Of a DNA stretch of 40,061 nt, positions 32,057 to 39,801 are shown one piece after another. The notes under the pieces are model-generated. The model made no database searches and had not been told where the DNA came from. It saw nothing but the letters and a program-made list of their open reading frames with translations. Made by a program: the position numbers and the translations under genes. Source of the stretch: an uncultured Lachnospiraceae bacterium (lineage in GTDB: Bacteria; Bacillota; Clostridia; Lachnospirales; Lachnospiraceae); NCBI GenBank assembly GCA_900315055.1, contig OMXP01000020.1, positions 1 through 40,061 of the forward strand, read 5' to 3'. Every line of letters starts with the position of its first letter. Position 1 is the first letter of the stretch.

Positions 32057-33181
32057 TTATTTCATTGTGACGAGCTCATACTGCCTGGTCCCGAGGCCGA
32101 TCTTCTCGCCCTGCTCGAGTGTCTCCTTCCAGGCGACGTTCGGGTTGCTGTCCTTGAAGTGATCGTGATGGCAGTGCCAGTCCGGCTTTGCCAGGTTGTC
32201 GCCAAGCTGGGAGTTGCGGATCGGATCCGCCTTCTGACACAGGTCCACACAGGCCTGATCCAGGGCAACGGGATCGAAGGATGCGAGCATGCCGATGTTC
32301 GGCAGGATCGGCGCATCGTTCTCGCCGTGGCAGTCGCAGTTGGGCGACACATCGGTGATGAGACTGATGTGGAAACAGGGTCTTCCGTCGCAGACCGCCT
32401 GGGAGTACTCGGCGATCCTGCGGCACAGAAGCTCATTGGCATCCCAGTTATCGTTCTCGATCGCATCAAACGAGCAGGCACCGATGCAGCGGCCGCACCC
32501 CTTGCAGATGTCGGGGTTGATGTAAGCCTTTCCGGTATCATAGCTGATCGCATCCGAACCGCACTCCCGTGCGCAGCGATGACAGCCGCGGCACTTCTCG
32601 GTAATGACATGGGGCTTTCCGCTGTTATGCTGCTGCATCTTGCCAGCGCGGGAGCCGCAGCCCATGCCGATGTTCTTCAGGGTGCCGCCAAAGCCTGTCG
32701 ACTCGTGGCCCTTGAAGTGGGTGAGGGAGATGAACACGTCCGCGTCCATGACCGCCTTGCCGATAAACGCCGTCTTGCAGTACTCGCCGTTTCGAACCGG
32801 CACCTCGATGTCATCGGTGCCGCGAAGGCCGTCCGCGATGATCACGGGACATCCGCAGGTCATCCAGTTGAAGCCGTTGACCTCGGCGCAGTACATGTGG
32901 TCAATGGCGTTCTTCCGGTAGCCCGGATAAAGCGTGTTGCAGTCCGTGAGGAACGGCTTCCCGCCGAGCTCCTTTACGACGTCCGCCACCGCCTTCGCAT
33001 AGTTCGGGCGAAGATAGGCGATGTTGCCCATCTCCCCGAAATGCATCTTGATGGCGACAAGCTTGCCGTCCATGTTGATGTCACCGATTCCCGCGCGGCG
33101 GATCAGCTTCTGGAGCTTCTCGGGAAGCGAGACGCCAAGCGTTGTCCGAAAGTCCGTGAAATATACCTTTGCCTGTTCCAT
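32057..33181 (-). CDS. DUF362 protein with two [4Fe-4S] ferredoxin motifs
   Basis: A 374-residue cytosolic protein. The N-terminal DUF362 part includes KLVAIKMHFGEMGN and ADVFISLTHFKGHESTGFGG. Two ferredoxin-type cluster motifs follow: CRGCHRCAREC (about 195-205) and CKGCGRCIGAC (about 224-234), each with the fourth Cys. The C-terminal part returns to DUF362 sequence (NIGMLASFDPVALDQACVDL). Members are thought to be iron-sulfur redox proteins of unknown reaction. The start is the ATG at 33181, five bases after GGAGGG; a longer open frame upstream is not coding. It lies 46 bases after the TSUP gene, so it may be the last gene of the SNF2-associated-like operon, or separate. Confidence 0.85.
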   Translation of the reverse strand: MEQAKVYFTDFRTTLGVSLPEKLQKLIRRAGIGDINMDGKLVAIKMHFGEMGNIAYLRPNYAKAVADVVKELGGKPFLTDCNTLYPGYRKNAIDHMYCAEVNGFNWMTCGCPVIIADGLRGTDDIEVPVRNGEYCKTAFIGKAVMDADVFISLTHFKGHESTGFGGTLKNIGMGCGSRAGKMQQHNSGKPHVITEKCRGCHRCARECGSDAISYDTGKAYINPDICKGCGRCIGACSFDAIENDNWDANELLCRRIAEYSQAVCDGRPCFHISLITDVSPNCDCHGENDAPILPNIGMLASFDPVALDQACVDLCQKADPIRNSQLGDNLAKPDWHCHHDHFKDSNPNVAWKETLEQGEKIGLGTRQYELVTMK

Positions 33182-33227
33182 AGAAACCCTCCAAACAGTC
33201 CTGATGAGATGAGAAAAAACTGTTCCT

Positions 33228-33986
33228 TCAGTATACACCGAGTGCGCGAAGAAGCAGCAGAACGAGTACCACGAGGATGATCGGGCGAACGACCTGTGCT
33301 CCCTTGTCCATGACGATTCCGGAGCCGATGAGGTTTCCGGCGACGTTGCAGGCGGCCGCGGCAAGCCCCAGGGGCACGATGACGCTGCCGCTTAAAAGAA
33401 ACAGTACCAGCGCCGTGATGTTGCTCGCAAGGTTGATGCACTTTGCCTGCGCGTTTGCCGTGCGGATCGAAAGCTTTGCAAACACGGTGAAGGCGATGAT
33501 AAGAAACGTCCCGGTCCCCGGCCCGTAGAGTCCGTCATACATGCCGATCAGAAACGCCGCAAGGACCGCGATCGCGATGGTCTTCCCGGTGACCTGGGTC
33601 TTGCTCTCCTCCCGGTCCTTAAAGAGCTTCGGATTGAGCACGAAGAAGGCGACAACGGGCAGCACGAAGAGCAGGATCCGCCTGAGGATATCCTCCGGCA
33701 GGTGCAGGGAGAGCCTTGCCCCGAGGCTTGATCCCACGATCGCCGCGATCACCGTCGGGATCGCGATGCGGATGTTCACAAGGCCGTGCTTCAAAAACCG
33801 CACGGTGGTCGTAAAGGTGCCGCAGGATGAGGACATCTTGTTGGTCGCGATGGCGCCGTGGACCGGAAGGCCCGCAATAAGATACGCGGGCAGGGAGATC
33901 AGTCCTCCGCCGCCCGCGATGGAATCCACAAGTCCCGCAAGAAAGACCAGGGGACAGACGATGAGAAATGTTTTGGGTGTCAGCAC
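33228..33986 (-). CDS. TSUP (TauE/SafE) family membrane transporter
   Basis: A 252-residue membrane protein with about eight spans. Family marks are the N-terminal LVDSIAGGGGLISLPAYLIAGLP, the NKMSSSCGTFTTTVRF that follows, and the second-half repeat GMYDGLYGPGTGTFLIIAF, the two inverted halves typical of TauE/SafE proteins. Members carry sulfite, sulfonates, sulfoacetate or related organic anions; the substrate here is unknown. The start overlaps the end of the upstream gene by 7 bases, so it is translated in the same operon as the three SNF2-associated-like genes. Confidence 0.9.
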   Translation of the reverse strand: MLTPKTFLIVCPLVFLAGLVDSIAGGGGLISLPAYLIAGLPVHGAIATNKMSSSCGTFTTTVRFLKHGLVNIRIAIPTVIAAIVGSSLGARLSLHLPEDILRRILLFVLPVVAFFVLNPKLFKDREESKTQVTGKTIAIAVLAAFLIGMYDGLYGPGTGTFLIIAFTVFAKLSIRTANAQAKCINLASNITALVLFLLSGSVIVPLGLAAAACNVAGNLIGSGIVMDKGAQVVRPIILVVLVLLLLRALGVY

Positions 33987-35221
33987 AGGCTCTCCTCTCC
34001 ATTTGTGCCCCGGGCAAGATAGCGCATGACGCGGCTCTTTGCCCCGTCGCTTAAGGAAACAAGCCCGGTCTGAAGAAGGGCCGGGATTGTCTCCTCATAG
34101 AAGCGCCGGACTTTCTCCGGCGATATTTCCGTCTCGATCTCCGCCATACTGCCCGGCTTCATCACCGGATCAAACAGGTGCAGGATCTGAACCTCCTTCG
34201 GCGAAAGGAGAGTAAGGTTCTGTCCGTCGAGGGCATAGGTCAGTCCTCTTCCCGTCATGCACAGGGGACGGACACCGAAAAGGCGCACGCCGGTAAAATT
34301 ACCGTCCTCATCGCTGATCGAGCGGGTGGTGAGCCGGACGAACACCTTCTGCCGTCCGATGGTCAGGCGGAATTCTTTCCCGTCGGCATCGCGCGCCTCC
34401 ACCTCCTGCCCTTCCATCGCCGCATAGAAAAGATCGAGCGGCAGGCCGGACAGCAGAACGCCGTCCCCCTGCAGGCCTTTCGTCTCCTCTTCTGCAGCTG
34501 CACAGGTGGTGAGAAAGGAAAGAGCAGGCAGAGACTCCTCTGTAAAGTCTGACGTATCCCCGTACTCTTTGAGGAAGGCCGCAGGATCCGTGATCTTTTC
34601 TGTCTCTCCCGTTTCCGGGTCTGTTACAGAAAACGCAGCCGTCAGAGAACTCTCCCGGACTTCGAGGACCGTGCGCAGAACCAGGGGATCTTTTTCCGGA
34701 ACAGCCGCATCATTTGAAATGCTCCTCTCAAGATCCGTGAAGCGGTCCTCCGATCTCTCTTCCCCTTCGTGCTCCTGCAGGTACTTCCATACAAGTCCCG
34801 CTGCGATAAGACCGAAGGGATCCAGCACTCCGTCCGTGCAGAGAAGCGGCAGAGCGCTTTCTCCTCTCAGGACCACAAGATCCTGAAGGCGTCCTTCCCG
34901 AACCGCGCCGTTTACCGTTGCTTCTCCCTCGATGTCGCAGAGAAGTACGCTGAAGTACCAGACGCCTCCCGCCATGTCAGCAAAAAGGTCCATGTACGGT
35001 CCGGAATCGTCCTCCCCGGCCCGCTCCATGAAGGCGATCGCCCTGTTTGCAAGGCGCGCTGTCCCCGGGGTGGCAGTATACCCCTGAAGAAGGGCGGTAT
35101 CCGGCAGTTTCCCGTCTTCTGTTCCCTCCTCACGGAAAGAAAGCGTCTTCCCCTCCTTCAGGAAAGACGCTGCGGGATATCGCTGCCTGGAGCACATGCC
35201 CGCTTCCGGACGATCACTCAC
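33980..35221 (-). CDS. SNF2-associated-like protein without helicase motor (third gene)
   Basis: A 413-residue soluble acidic protein that I do not recognise by name. Residues about 250-390 resemble the C-terminal half of the neighbouring 446-residue protein: LSGLPLDLFYAAMEGQEV (258-275) against LAGWTMDLFYQAAEGQHV there, followed by a matching run of strands and a closing helix (FYEETIPALLQTGLV against FEKRVLPALLSCPGI). Residues about 180-220 (VLRTVLEVRESSLTAAFSV) also match the start of that domain. An earlier module ends in GVLDPFGLIAAGLVWKYLQ (131-149). No Walker motifs or helicase motifs are present. It overlaps the upstream gene by 8 bases and the downstream TSUP gene by 7. The link to the bacterial SNF2_assoc family is inferred from the neighbour. 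Confidence 0.6.
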   Translation of the reverse strand: MSDRPEAGMCSRQRYPAASFLKEGKTLSFREEGTEDGKLPDTALLQGYTATPGTARLANRAIAFMERAGEDDSGPYMDLFADMAGGVWYFSVLLCDIEGEATVNGAVREGRLQDLVVLRGESALPLLCTDGVLDPFGLIAAGLVWKYLQEHEGEERSEDRFTDLERSISNDAAVPEKDPLVLRTVLEVRESSLTAAFSVTDPETGETEKITDPAAFLKEYGDTSDFTEESLPALSFLTTCAAAEEETKGLQGDGVLLSGLPLDLFYAAMEGQEVEARDADGKEFRLTIGRQKVFVRLTTRSISDEDGNFTGVRLFGVRPLCMTGRGLTYALDGQNLTLLSPKEVQILHLFDPVMKPGSMAEIETEISPEKVRRFYEETIPALLQTGLVSLSDGAKSRVMRYLARGTNGEESLC

Positions 35222-36554
35222 GCTTTTTCTCCTTCCTCACATGGATCCCGGGGCAGGAGAGCAGGGCCGGGAGCACACGCTTTTCGAAGGTGTCCATCTC
35301 GTCTTTGCTCACCGCAAAGTGCACCTTCCCTCCGGGTCCTGTCACCGCATCGAGCATGGTAAGGCTCTTTGCCTCTTCGGTGGTGAGCTTTGTCAGCGCG
35401 TTCTTTGTCAGGGCGTAGTCGTGGTCGACACCCTTATAGCGCACCGGCCTTGTGCCCGTGACAAGGGCGCCGTCCCCGATCTCATGGATCACGAGATTGC
35501 AGGAGATCGCGTCCCTCCCGATCCGAAGATCACGCCTGCGGTTCAGCCTGACATGCTGTCCCTCTGCCGCCTGATAGAACAGATCCATCGTCCAGCCGGC
35601 AAGCTCGATCCCGGCCGCGGTCTTTGCATCTTTGGTTTCACCCTTCTCCACAACCATGGTGAGGAAGTGCAGCAGGCGCTCTGAGACGGGTGTCATCTTC
35701 TGGCGGGAAAAATCAATGCGAATCTCATCTGCAAGAGACAGGGCCCGGCACTCACCGGCAGCCCTCACAAAGTCCGAAAGGTTGGTCAGCGGCACCTTCT
35801 GCTCCCCGGCGTTGCCCGCCTCAAAGGAAAGGGTCATCTTTCCAAGCCGCGTGGACAGGCACGGCACCAGCTCCACCTGCGGAAGGTCCGGGTCCGGCGC
35901 ATGATGCTCCGCCTCATTTGCTGCAGCGTCCATGAGCGCCTCTGCAGGATCCTCTCCGGAAGGCTGCGCGTCTGTTCCGCTGTCCGGGGAAAGCAGAGGG
36001 CCGTGCTCCTCGATGGCTCTTGCGAGCATGAGCAGGGCAACCATGGCAAAGCCGTCCAGCTTCCTGGTCTCCATGAGGTCCGTGGCGCTACCCTGCGGCT
36101 CGACGTGGCCGTCCGTGATCTGATGTACCTCTTCCGTAAAGCCTGCGAGCTTCTGATCGACGAGTACTCCCCGAAGGATCACGTACAGGTTGTCACGCAC
36201 CAGCGGCATGTGAAACCGCACGATCTGCTGTCCCGAAACGTTTTTCCCGATCTGCAGCTCCATAGCGCCGATCCTTCCGTCGGGGACAGGATCCCGCAGC
36301 TGATCTGCCCCGTCCGTTGTCCCCGTGGCAAGGATCAGATACGCCGCAACCAGTGCCCCGTCCTGCAGTTCAAAGCCCTCGAAGAGACGGCTCCCGTCAC
36401 CGCTCTCCTGCTCCTTATCTGCAGTCTTTACCTGTGTCCGTTCCTTTTTCTCGACTTCCATCCAGTCGAAATGTTCCGGCACCTGCAGTCCGCCGCTGTT
36501 GGGACGAAGGCGCCTGTTTCGTCTCCAGTGTTCCGTTCCAAAGTATTCCCGCAT
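35214..36554 (-). CDS. SNF2-associated-domain-like protein without helicase motor (second gene)
   Basis: A 446-residue soluble protein. After a basic head (REYFGTEHWRRNRRLRPN) come two beta-rich modules, each closed by an Asp-Gly-type helix (FELQDGALVAAYLILA near 61-76; RKLDGFAMVALLMLARAI near 164-181). From about 224 the sequence LPQVELVPCLSTRLGKMTLSF...LTNLSDFVRAAGE and then SERLLHFLTMVVEKG follow the pattern of the bacterial SNF2-associated domain (PF08455), which normally lies before a SNF2 ATPase. Here the protein simply ends: there is no Walker A, DEAH or other motor motif. It starts 21 bases after the SWIM-like gene and overlaps the next gene by 8 bases. Function unknown. Confidence 0.65.
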   Translation of the reverse strand: MREYFGTEHWRRNRRLRPNSGGLQVPEHFDWMEVEKKERTQVKTADKEQESGDGSRLFEGFELQDGALVAAYLILATGTTDGADQLRDPVPDGRIGAMELQIGKNVSGQQIVRFHMPLVRDNLYVILRGVLVDQKLAGFTEEVHQITDGHVEPQGSATDLMETRKLDGFAMVALLMLARAIEEHGPLLSPDSGTDAQPSGEDPAEALMDAAANEAEHHAPDPDLPQVELVPCLSTRLGKMTLSFEAGNAGEQKVPLTNLSDFVRAAGECRALSLADEIRIDFSRQKMTPVSERLLHFLTMVVEKGETKDAKTAAGIELAGWTMDLFYQAAEGQHVRLNRRRDLRIGRDAISCNLVIHEIGDGALVTGTRPVRYKGVDHDYALTKNALTKLTTEEAKSLTMLDAVTGPGGKVHFAVSKDEMDTFEKRVLPALLSCPGIHVRKEKKRE

Positions 36555-36575
36555 GTTTCCAGGTACCCCCGTGTG

Positions 36576-37640
36576 TTACTGCTGTGGGATCTCGATTCCC
36601 TTCTGCAGCTTCAGCCGCAGCATGTAAATCGTCATCATTGCAAAACCGTCGAGCAGGACGTTTCCGTTGAGGTCGTAGGACGTCTTCTGCTTCGGCAGAT
36701 CACCCGTAAGAAGGAAGGCGGAGCTCATGTCCCAGATATCCTCGGAAAAGAGCACCATCTCCTTATTCTCGATGCTGCCCCGGATCCGCACCACCTGCAG
36801 GTTGTCGTGCAGGAAGAGCGAAAAGTCATAGCGAAGTGTTCCTGCAGTATCGTCTTCTCTTTTCACATCCAGGGTGAGCCGCCCGTACTGATAGCGATCC
36901 GCTCCCGTCATCGCATCGCCGTCCGCATTCGTCCGGTTGTCCCGCATCGCGTTGATGAGATCATCAAACTGTGCCGAGGAGAAGGCGAGCGTCCGGTAGC
37001 GGCGAAGAAGATCGTCGAAGTTGAACGATTCTTCCCGGTTGACCGGGATCCGGACCTCCGGGTGGTCTCCTGTCACCTTCTGCCCCTGCTGTTCCTTCCG
37101 CTTTCGGATCTCCTCGTCCGTCACGTCAAGGGACGTGATGATGAAATCGGTGAGCGGCCTCGGATCCTGAGGCATCGAGGTCCAGAGATCCTTCACCCGC
37201 TGGATCTCCTGCTCCCGGAACTTCTTGTAGGTTCTCGCCGCATAGTTTAGTGACGACTCCACCGTCACGATGTGCCCGTATTTCTTTTCAAGATACAGAA
37301 GCGCTGCCGCCGCATGGGCGCAGAAGCCCGTGCCGTCGGCCTCGCAGCTGATATCGTCTGCAGAGAAGGTCTCCCCTTCGTTTCTGGGGAACTTCCGGAA
37401 CGTCACCGTAAAGATCGAGTCCTGCGGCGGGACAAAGTCGACGGAAAGCCCTCTCTCATCGAGGACATCGTCCGAGATCTCCGGGAGCATGGTCTGCGCC
37501 TTCTGCAGATCCTCCGGGGTAAACAGGGATCTCCAGAGCACCTTTTTCGTAATCCGTCCCGCAGGAATCAGCGAGGGATTCTTCCGGATTTCCTTTTCAA
37601 AATATGCAACTGCTGCATGATCGTTTCCGTTTTCTGACAT
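36576..37640 (-). CDS. Degenerate SWIM zinc-finger protein (first gene of the cassette)
   Basis: A 354-residue soluble protein. Residues about 60-122 have the layout of a SWIM finger: strands (LSVDFVPP, IFTVTFRKF), then ISCEADGTGFCAHAAAALLYLEKKYG. SWIM needs CxC-xn-CxH; here Cys99, Cys107 and His109 are present but the first Cys is Ile97. A charged helical part (about 125-200) follows. The C-terminal 110 residues form a beta-rich module ending NVLLDGFAMMTIYMLRLKL, which resembles modules of the next two genes. SWIM fingers in bacteria often come just before SNF2 helicases. The start is preceded by AAAGGA at six bases. It is the first gene of a minus-strand operon and divergent from a TIGR01440 gene. 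Confidence 0.65.
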   Translation of the reverse strand: MSENGNDHAAVAYFEKEIRKNPSLIPAGRITKKVLWRSLFTPEDLQKAQTMLPEISDDVLDERGLSVDFVPPQDSIFTVTFRKFPRNEGETFSADDISCEADGTGFCAHAAAALLYLEKKYGHIVTVESSLNYAARTYKKFREQEIQRVKDLWTSMPQDPRPLTDFIITSLDVTDEEIRKRKEQQGQKVTGDHPEVRIPVNREESFNFDDLLRRYRTLAFSSAQFDDLINAMRDNRTNADGDAMTGADRYQYGRLTLDVKREDDTAGTLRYDFSLFLHDNLQVVRIRGSIENKEMVLFSEDIWDMSSAFLLTGDLPKQKTSYDLNGNVLLDGFAMMTIYMLRLKLQKGIEIPQQ

Positions 37641-37701
37641 GATACGTCCTTTCCATGGGTCTCATTTCAATAATAACTGAATTGCGCCAAAAGAAAAACC
37701 G

Positions 37702-37715
37702 AAAATTGCAATTTT
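37702..37715. promoter_or_regulatory. 14-bp perfect palindrome in a divergent promoter region
   Basis: AAAATTGCAATTTT is its own reverse complement. It lies 62 bases before the SWIM-like gene start and 69 bases before the TIGR01440 gene start, in the 143-base gap between them, where an operator for either gene would be expected. A TACAAT (37754-37759) on the plus strand may be the -10 of the TIGR01440 gene. Operator function is inference. Confidence 0.4.
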
Positions 37716-37783
37716 GCAAGTGGCAGCCTGCCCAACACTCTTCTGATTTCGTGTACAATAAGCACATACGGAGGTTTTGAACC

Positions 37784-38359
37784 ATGTCTGAAAAACTGGA
37801 TCTCAAGGAAATCGAAACACAGAGTTACCAGGCCGTCTCCGAGATCTGCCGGGAGGCACATCTGCACGGCGGCAGCCTGTTTGTCGTCGGCTGCTCCTCG
37901 AGCGAGGTGCAGGGCGACAAGATCGGCACGGCGACAAACGTCGAGGTGGCAGAGGCCATCTACCGCGGCATCGCAAAAGCCCTTTCGGAATGCGGCGCCT
38001 CCATGGCGGCGCAGTGCTGCGAGCACCTGAACCGTGCCCTCGTCGTCGAGCGTCCGGTGATGGAGAAGTATGACCTCGAGCAGGTCAACGCCATCCCGCA
38101 GCCCAACCACGCGGGCGGTGCCTTTGCAACAGTGGCCTATCAGCAGTTCGCGGACCCGGTGCTCGTCGAGAGCATTGATGCACGTGCGGACGCCGGAATC
38201 GACATCGGCGGCACGCTCATCGGCATGCACATCCACCCGGTGGTGGTGCCGCTTCGGATCAGCCTGAAGAAGATCGGCGAGGCCAACATCATCTGTGCCC
38301 GCCGCCGCCCGAAGTATGTCGGCGGACAGAGAGCAATCTACGACAAGAACCTGATGTAG
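37784..38359 (+). CDS. TIGR01440/DUF436 family protein (YwlG-like)
   Basis: A 191-residue cytosolic protein of the conserved DUF436 family (Bacillus subtilis YwlG). Family segments seen: LFVVGCSSSEVQGDKIGTA near residue 32, AAQCCEHLNRALVVER near 75, and GIDIGGTLIGMHIHPVVVPLR near 137, ending with ICARRRPKYVGGQRA. The length matches the family. No biochemical role is established to my knowledge. An ACGGAGG site lies before the ATG. It is followed 7 bases later by the glycosyltransferase gene, so the two form an operon. Confidence 0.92.
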   Translation: MSEKLDLKEIETQSYQAVSEICREAHLHGGSLFVVGCSSSEVQGDKIGTATNVEVAEAIYRGIAKALSECGASMAAQCCEHLNRALVVERPVMEKYDLEQVNAIPQPNHAGGAFATVAYQQFADPVLVESIDARADAGIDIGGTLIGMHIHPVVVPLRISLKKIGEANIICARRRPKYVGGQRAIYDKNLM

Positions 38360-38366
38360 GAGGCAG

Positions 38367-39107
38367 ATGAGCCCGAAAAGACACAGAACAACCAAACGCG
38401 CTCACCCGGTGCGCCACTTTTTTGCAGTCCTGTTCAGGACACTCCTTCTGATCTTCCTTGTAACACTCGTCTGCGTTCTCCTCTGGGGATACCGCGTTGC
38501 AAGGAATGCCATCGCAGAGCGTCCCTTCTCCGAGATGGCAGAAAAGATCGAGAGTCAGGAGAACTTCGTTCCCTACGACGAGCTGCCCTCCGACTACGTC
38601 GATGCGGTGGTCGCCGTCGAGGACTCCCGCTTCTTCTACCACAACGGCGTCGACATTTTTTCGATCGGCCGGGCCTTCTGGACGAACCTGACGAGCGGCA
38701 CCACGGTCGAGGGCGGGTCCACGATCACCCAGCAGCTGATGAAGAACCAGTACTTCTCCGGCGTCTCCGGCGTGTTCCGGAAGGTCCCGGAGATGTTTAC
38801 GGCACTCATGGTGGAAAAGGGTTTCTCGAAAGAAGAGATCTTTGCGCTGTACGCGAACAGCATCTACTTCGGGGCGGGATACTACGGGATCTACGATGCG
38901 GCAGAGGGCTACTACGGCGTGACGCCGCAGGAGCTCACCTTCAATGAGTCGACGATGCTTGCCGGCATCCCGAATGCCCCGTCCGTCTACTCCCCGAAGG
39001 TCAATCCGACCCTTGCCAGGGAGAGACAGCAGAAGGTCATCTCCAGCATGGTCACCTGCGGGTATCTCACGCAGGAAGAGGCCGATGAGCGCATGAAAAC
39101 CAAATAG
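38367..39107 (+). CDS. Monofunctional peptidoglycan glycosyltransferase (GT51)
   Basis: A 246-residue cell-wall enzyme that polymerises lipid II into glycan strands. A basic cytoplasmic head (SPKRHRTTKRAHPVRH) is followed by one membrane span (about 18-42). The GT51 domain shows motif 1 VAVEDSRFFYHNGVD (about 80-94) with the catalytic Glu, motif 2 GGSTITQQLMKNQYF (about 115-129), motif 3 KEEIFALYANSIYFG with the second conserved Glu, and the AGIPNAPSVYSP segment. There is no transpeptidase domain; the protein ends at TGYLTQEEADERMKT-like sequence, where class A penicillin-binding proteins would continue. It is not a truncated gene: the length fits monofunctional members. Confidence 0.93.
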   Translation: MSPKRHRTTKRAHPVRHFFAVLFRTLLLIFLVTLVCVLLWGYRVARNAIAERPFSEMAEKIESQENFVPYDELPSDYVDAVVAVEDSRFFYHNGVDIFSIGRAFWTNLTSGTTVEGGSTITQQLMKNQYFSGVSGVFRKVPEMFTALMVEKGFSKEEIFALYANSIYFGAGYYGIYDAAEGYYGVTPQELTFNESTMLAGIPNAPSVYSPKVNPTLARERQQKVISSMVTCGYLTQEEADERMKTK

Positions 39108-39119
39108 AAGGCAAAAGAA

Positions 39120-39156
39120 CAGGGGCGGGAAGAGCCAATCGCTTTTCCCGCCCCTG
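39120..39156. terminator. Bidirectional stem-loop between convergent genes
   Basis: CAGGGGCGGGAA (39120-39131) pairs with TTCCCGCCCCTG (39145-39156). On the minus strand TTCTTTTG follows, which suits termination of the HdeD-family gene; on the plus strand the tail is poor in T. Confidence 0.8.
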
Positions 39157-39207
39157 AACTGTCTTAAGAGGACTCAAATCCTTCTGTTATTTCCCGCTGC
39201 CTTTCTG

Positions 39208-39801
39208 TCAGTCGCGGATCTTCAACTCCCTCGCCGCAACTGATGCGCAGATCGAGGCAATGCCCGTCACCAGCAGATAGAACGCGAACAGGTAGCTGAT
39301 CGCAATCGAAGTCTGTGGCAGGAACAGGAAGATGATCGAGACGATGATGTTCACGATGCCCTCAAAGAGAAGCCAGCCGCCGCCCTCTGCCTGGAAGAAC
39401 TTCACCCGGTTGTAGGCAACGCACTCCTCGACGCCAAAGAGCATGAGGTTGATCGCGATGATGAACGCGAACGTCCCGAGCATCACATCCGCAGGCGATG
39501 TCAGAAGCAGGATGCCGAGGATAATGTTCAGGATACCGCCAAGGATCGTCCCGCCGGTCCGAAGAAAGATCGGGACCTGACTTGCCGCGTAGATCTGCGC
39601 GATGCCGACCACGATGAGAAGAATCGATGCGATGTACTCCATCGCGATCATCGACTGGAACGGAAAGGCGGCGCACAGGATCCCGAGGATCACCATGAAA
39701 ATCCCGCCCACAAGGCTTGATGTGCGGAACTTTTTGACATTGCCGTTCCAGAACGACTGCAACTCATTTCTGTAATCTTTACCATTATCGTAAAAGAGCA
39801 T
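39208..39801 (-). CDS. HdeD/DUF308 family membrane protein
   Basis: A 197-residue membrane protein with six predicted spans in three pairs, e.g. SLVGGIFMVILGILCAAFPF, YIASILLIVVGIAQIYAA, ILGGILNIILGILLL and IAINLMLFGVEECVA. The repeated Gly-Ile-x-Met/Asn-Ile-x-Leu-Gly-Ile pattern marks DUF308 repeats, as in HdeD, an acid-stress membrane protein of Escherichia coli; the role in Clostridia is unknown. The N-terminal 25 residues are polar. The start is supported by CTGGAGGT six bases before the ATG. It is transcribed toward the glycosyltransferase gene, and a terminator lies between them. Confidence 0.87.
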   Translation of the reverse strand: MLFYDNGKDYRNELQSFWNGNVKKFRTSSLVGGIFMVILGILCAAFPFQSMIAMEYIASILLIVVGIAQIYAASQVPIFLRTGGTILGGILNIILGILLLTSPADVMLGTFAFIIAINLMLFGVEECVAYNRVKFFQAEGGGWLLFEGIVNIIVSIIFLFLPQTSIAISYLFAFYLLVTGIASICASVAARELKIRD

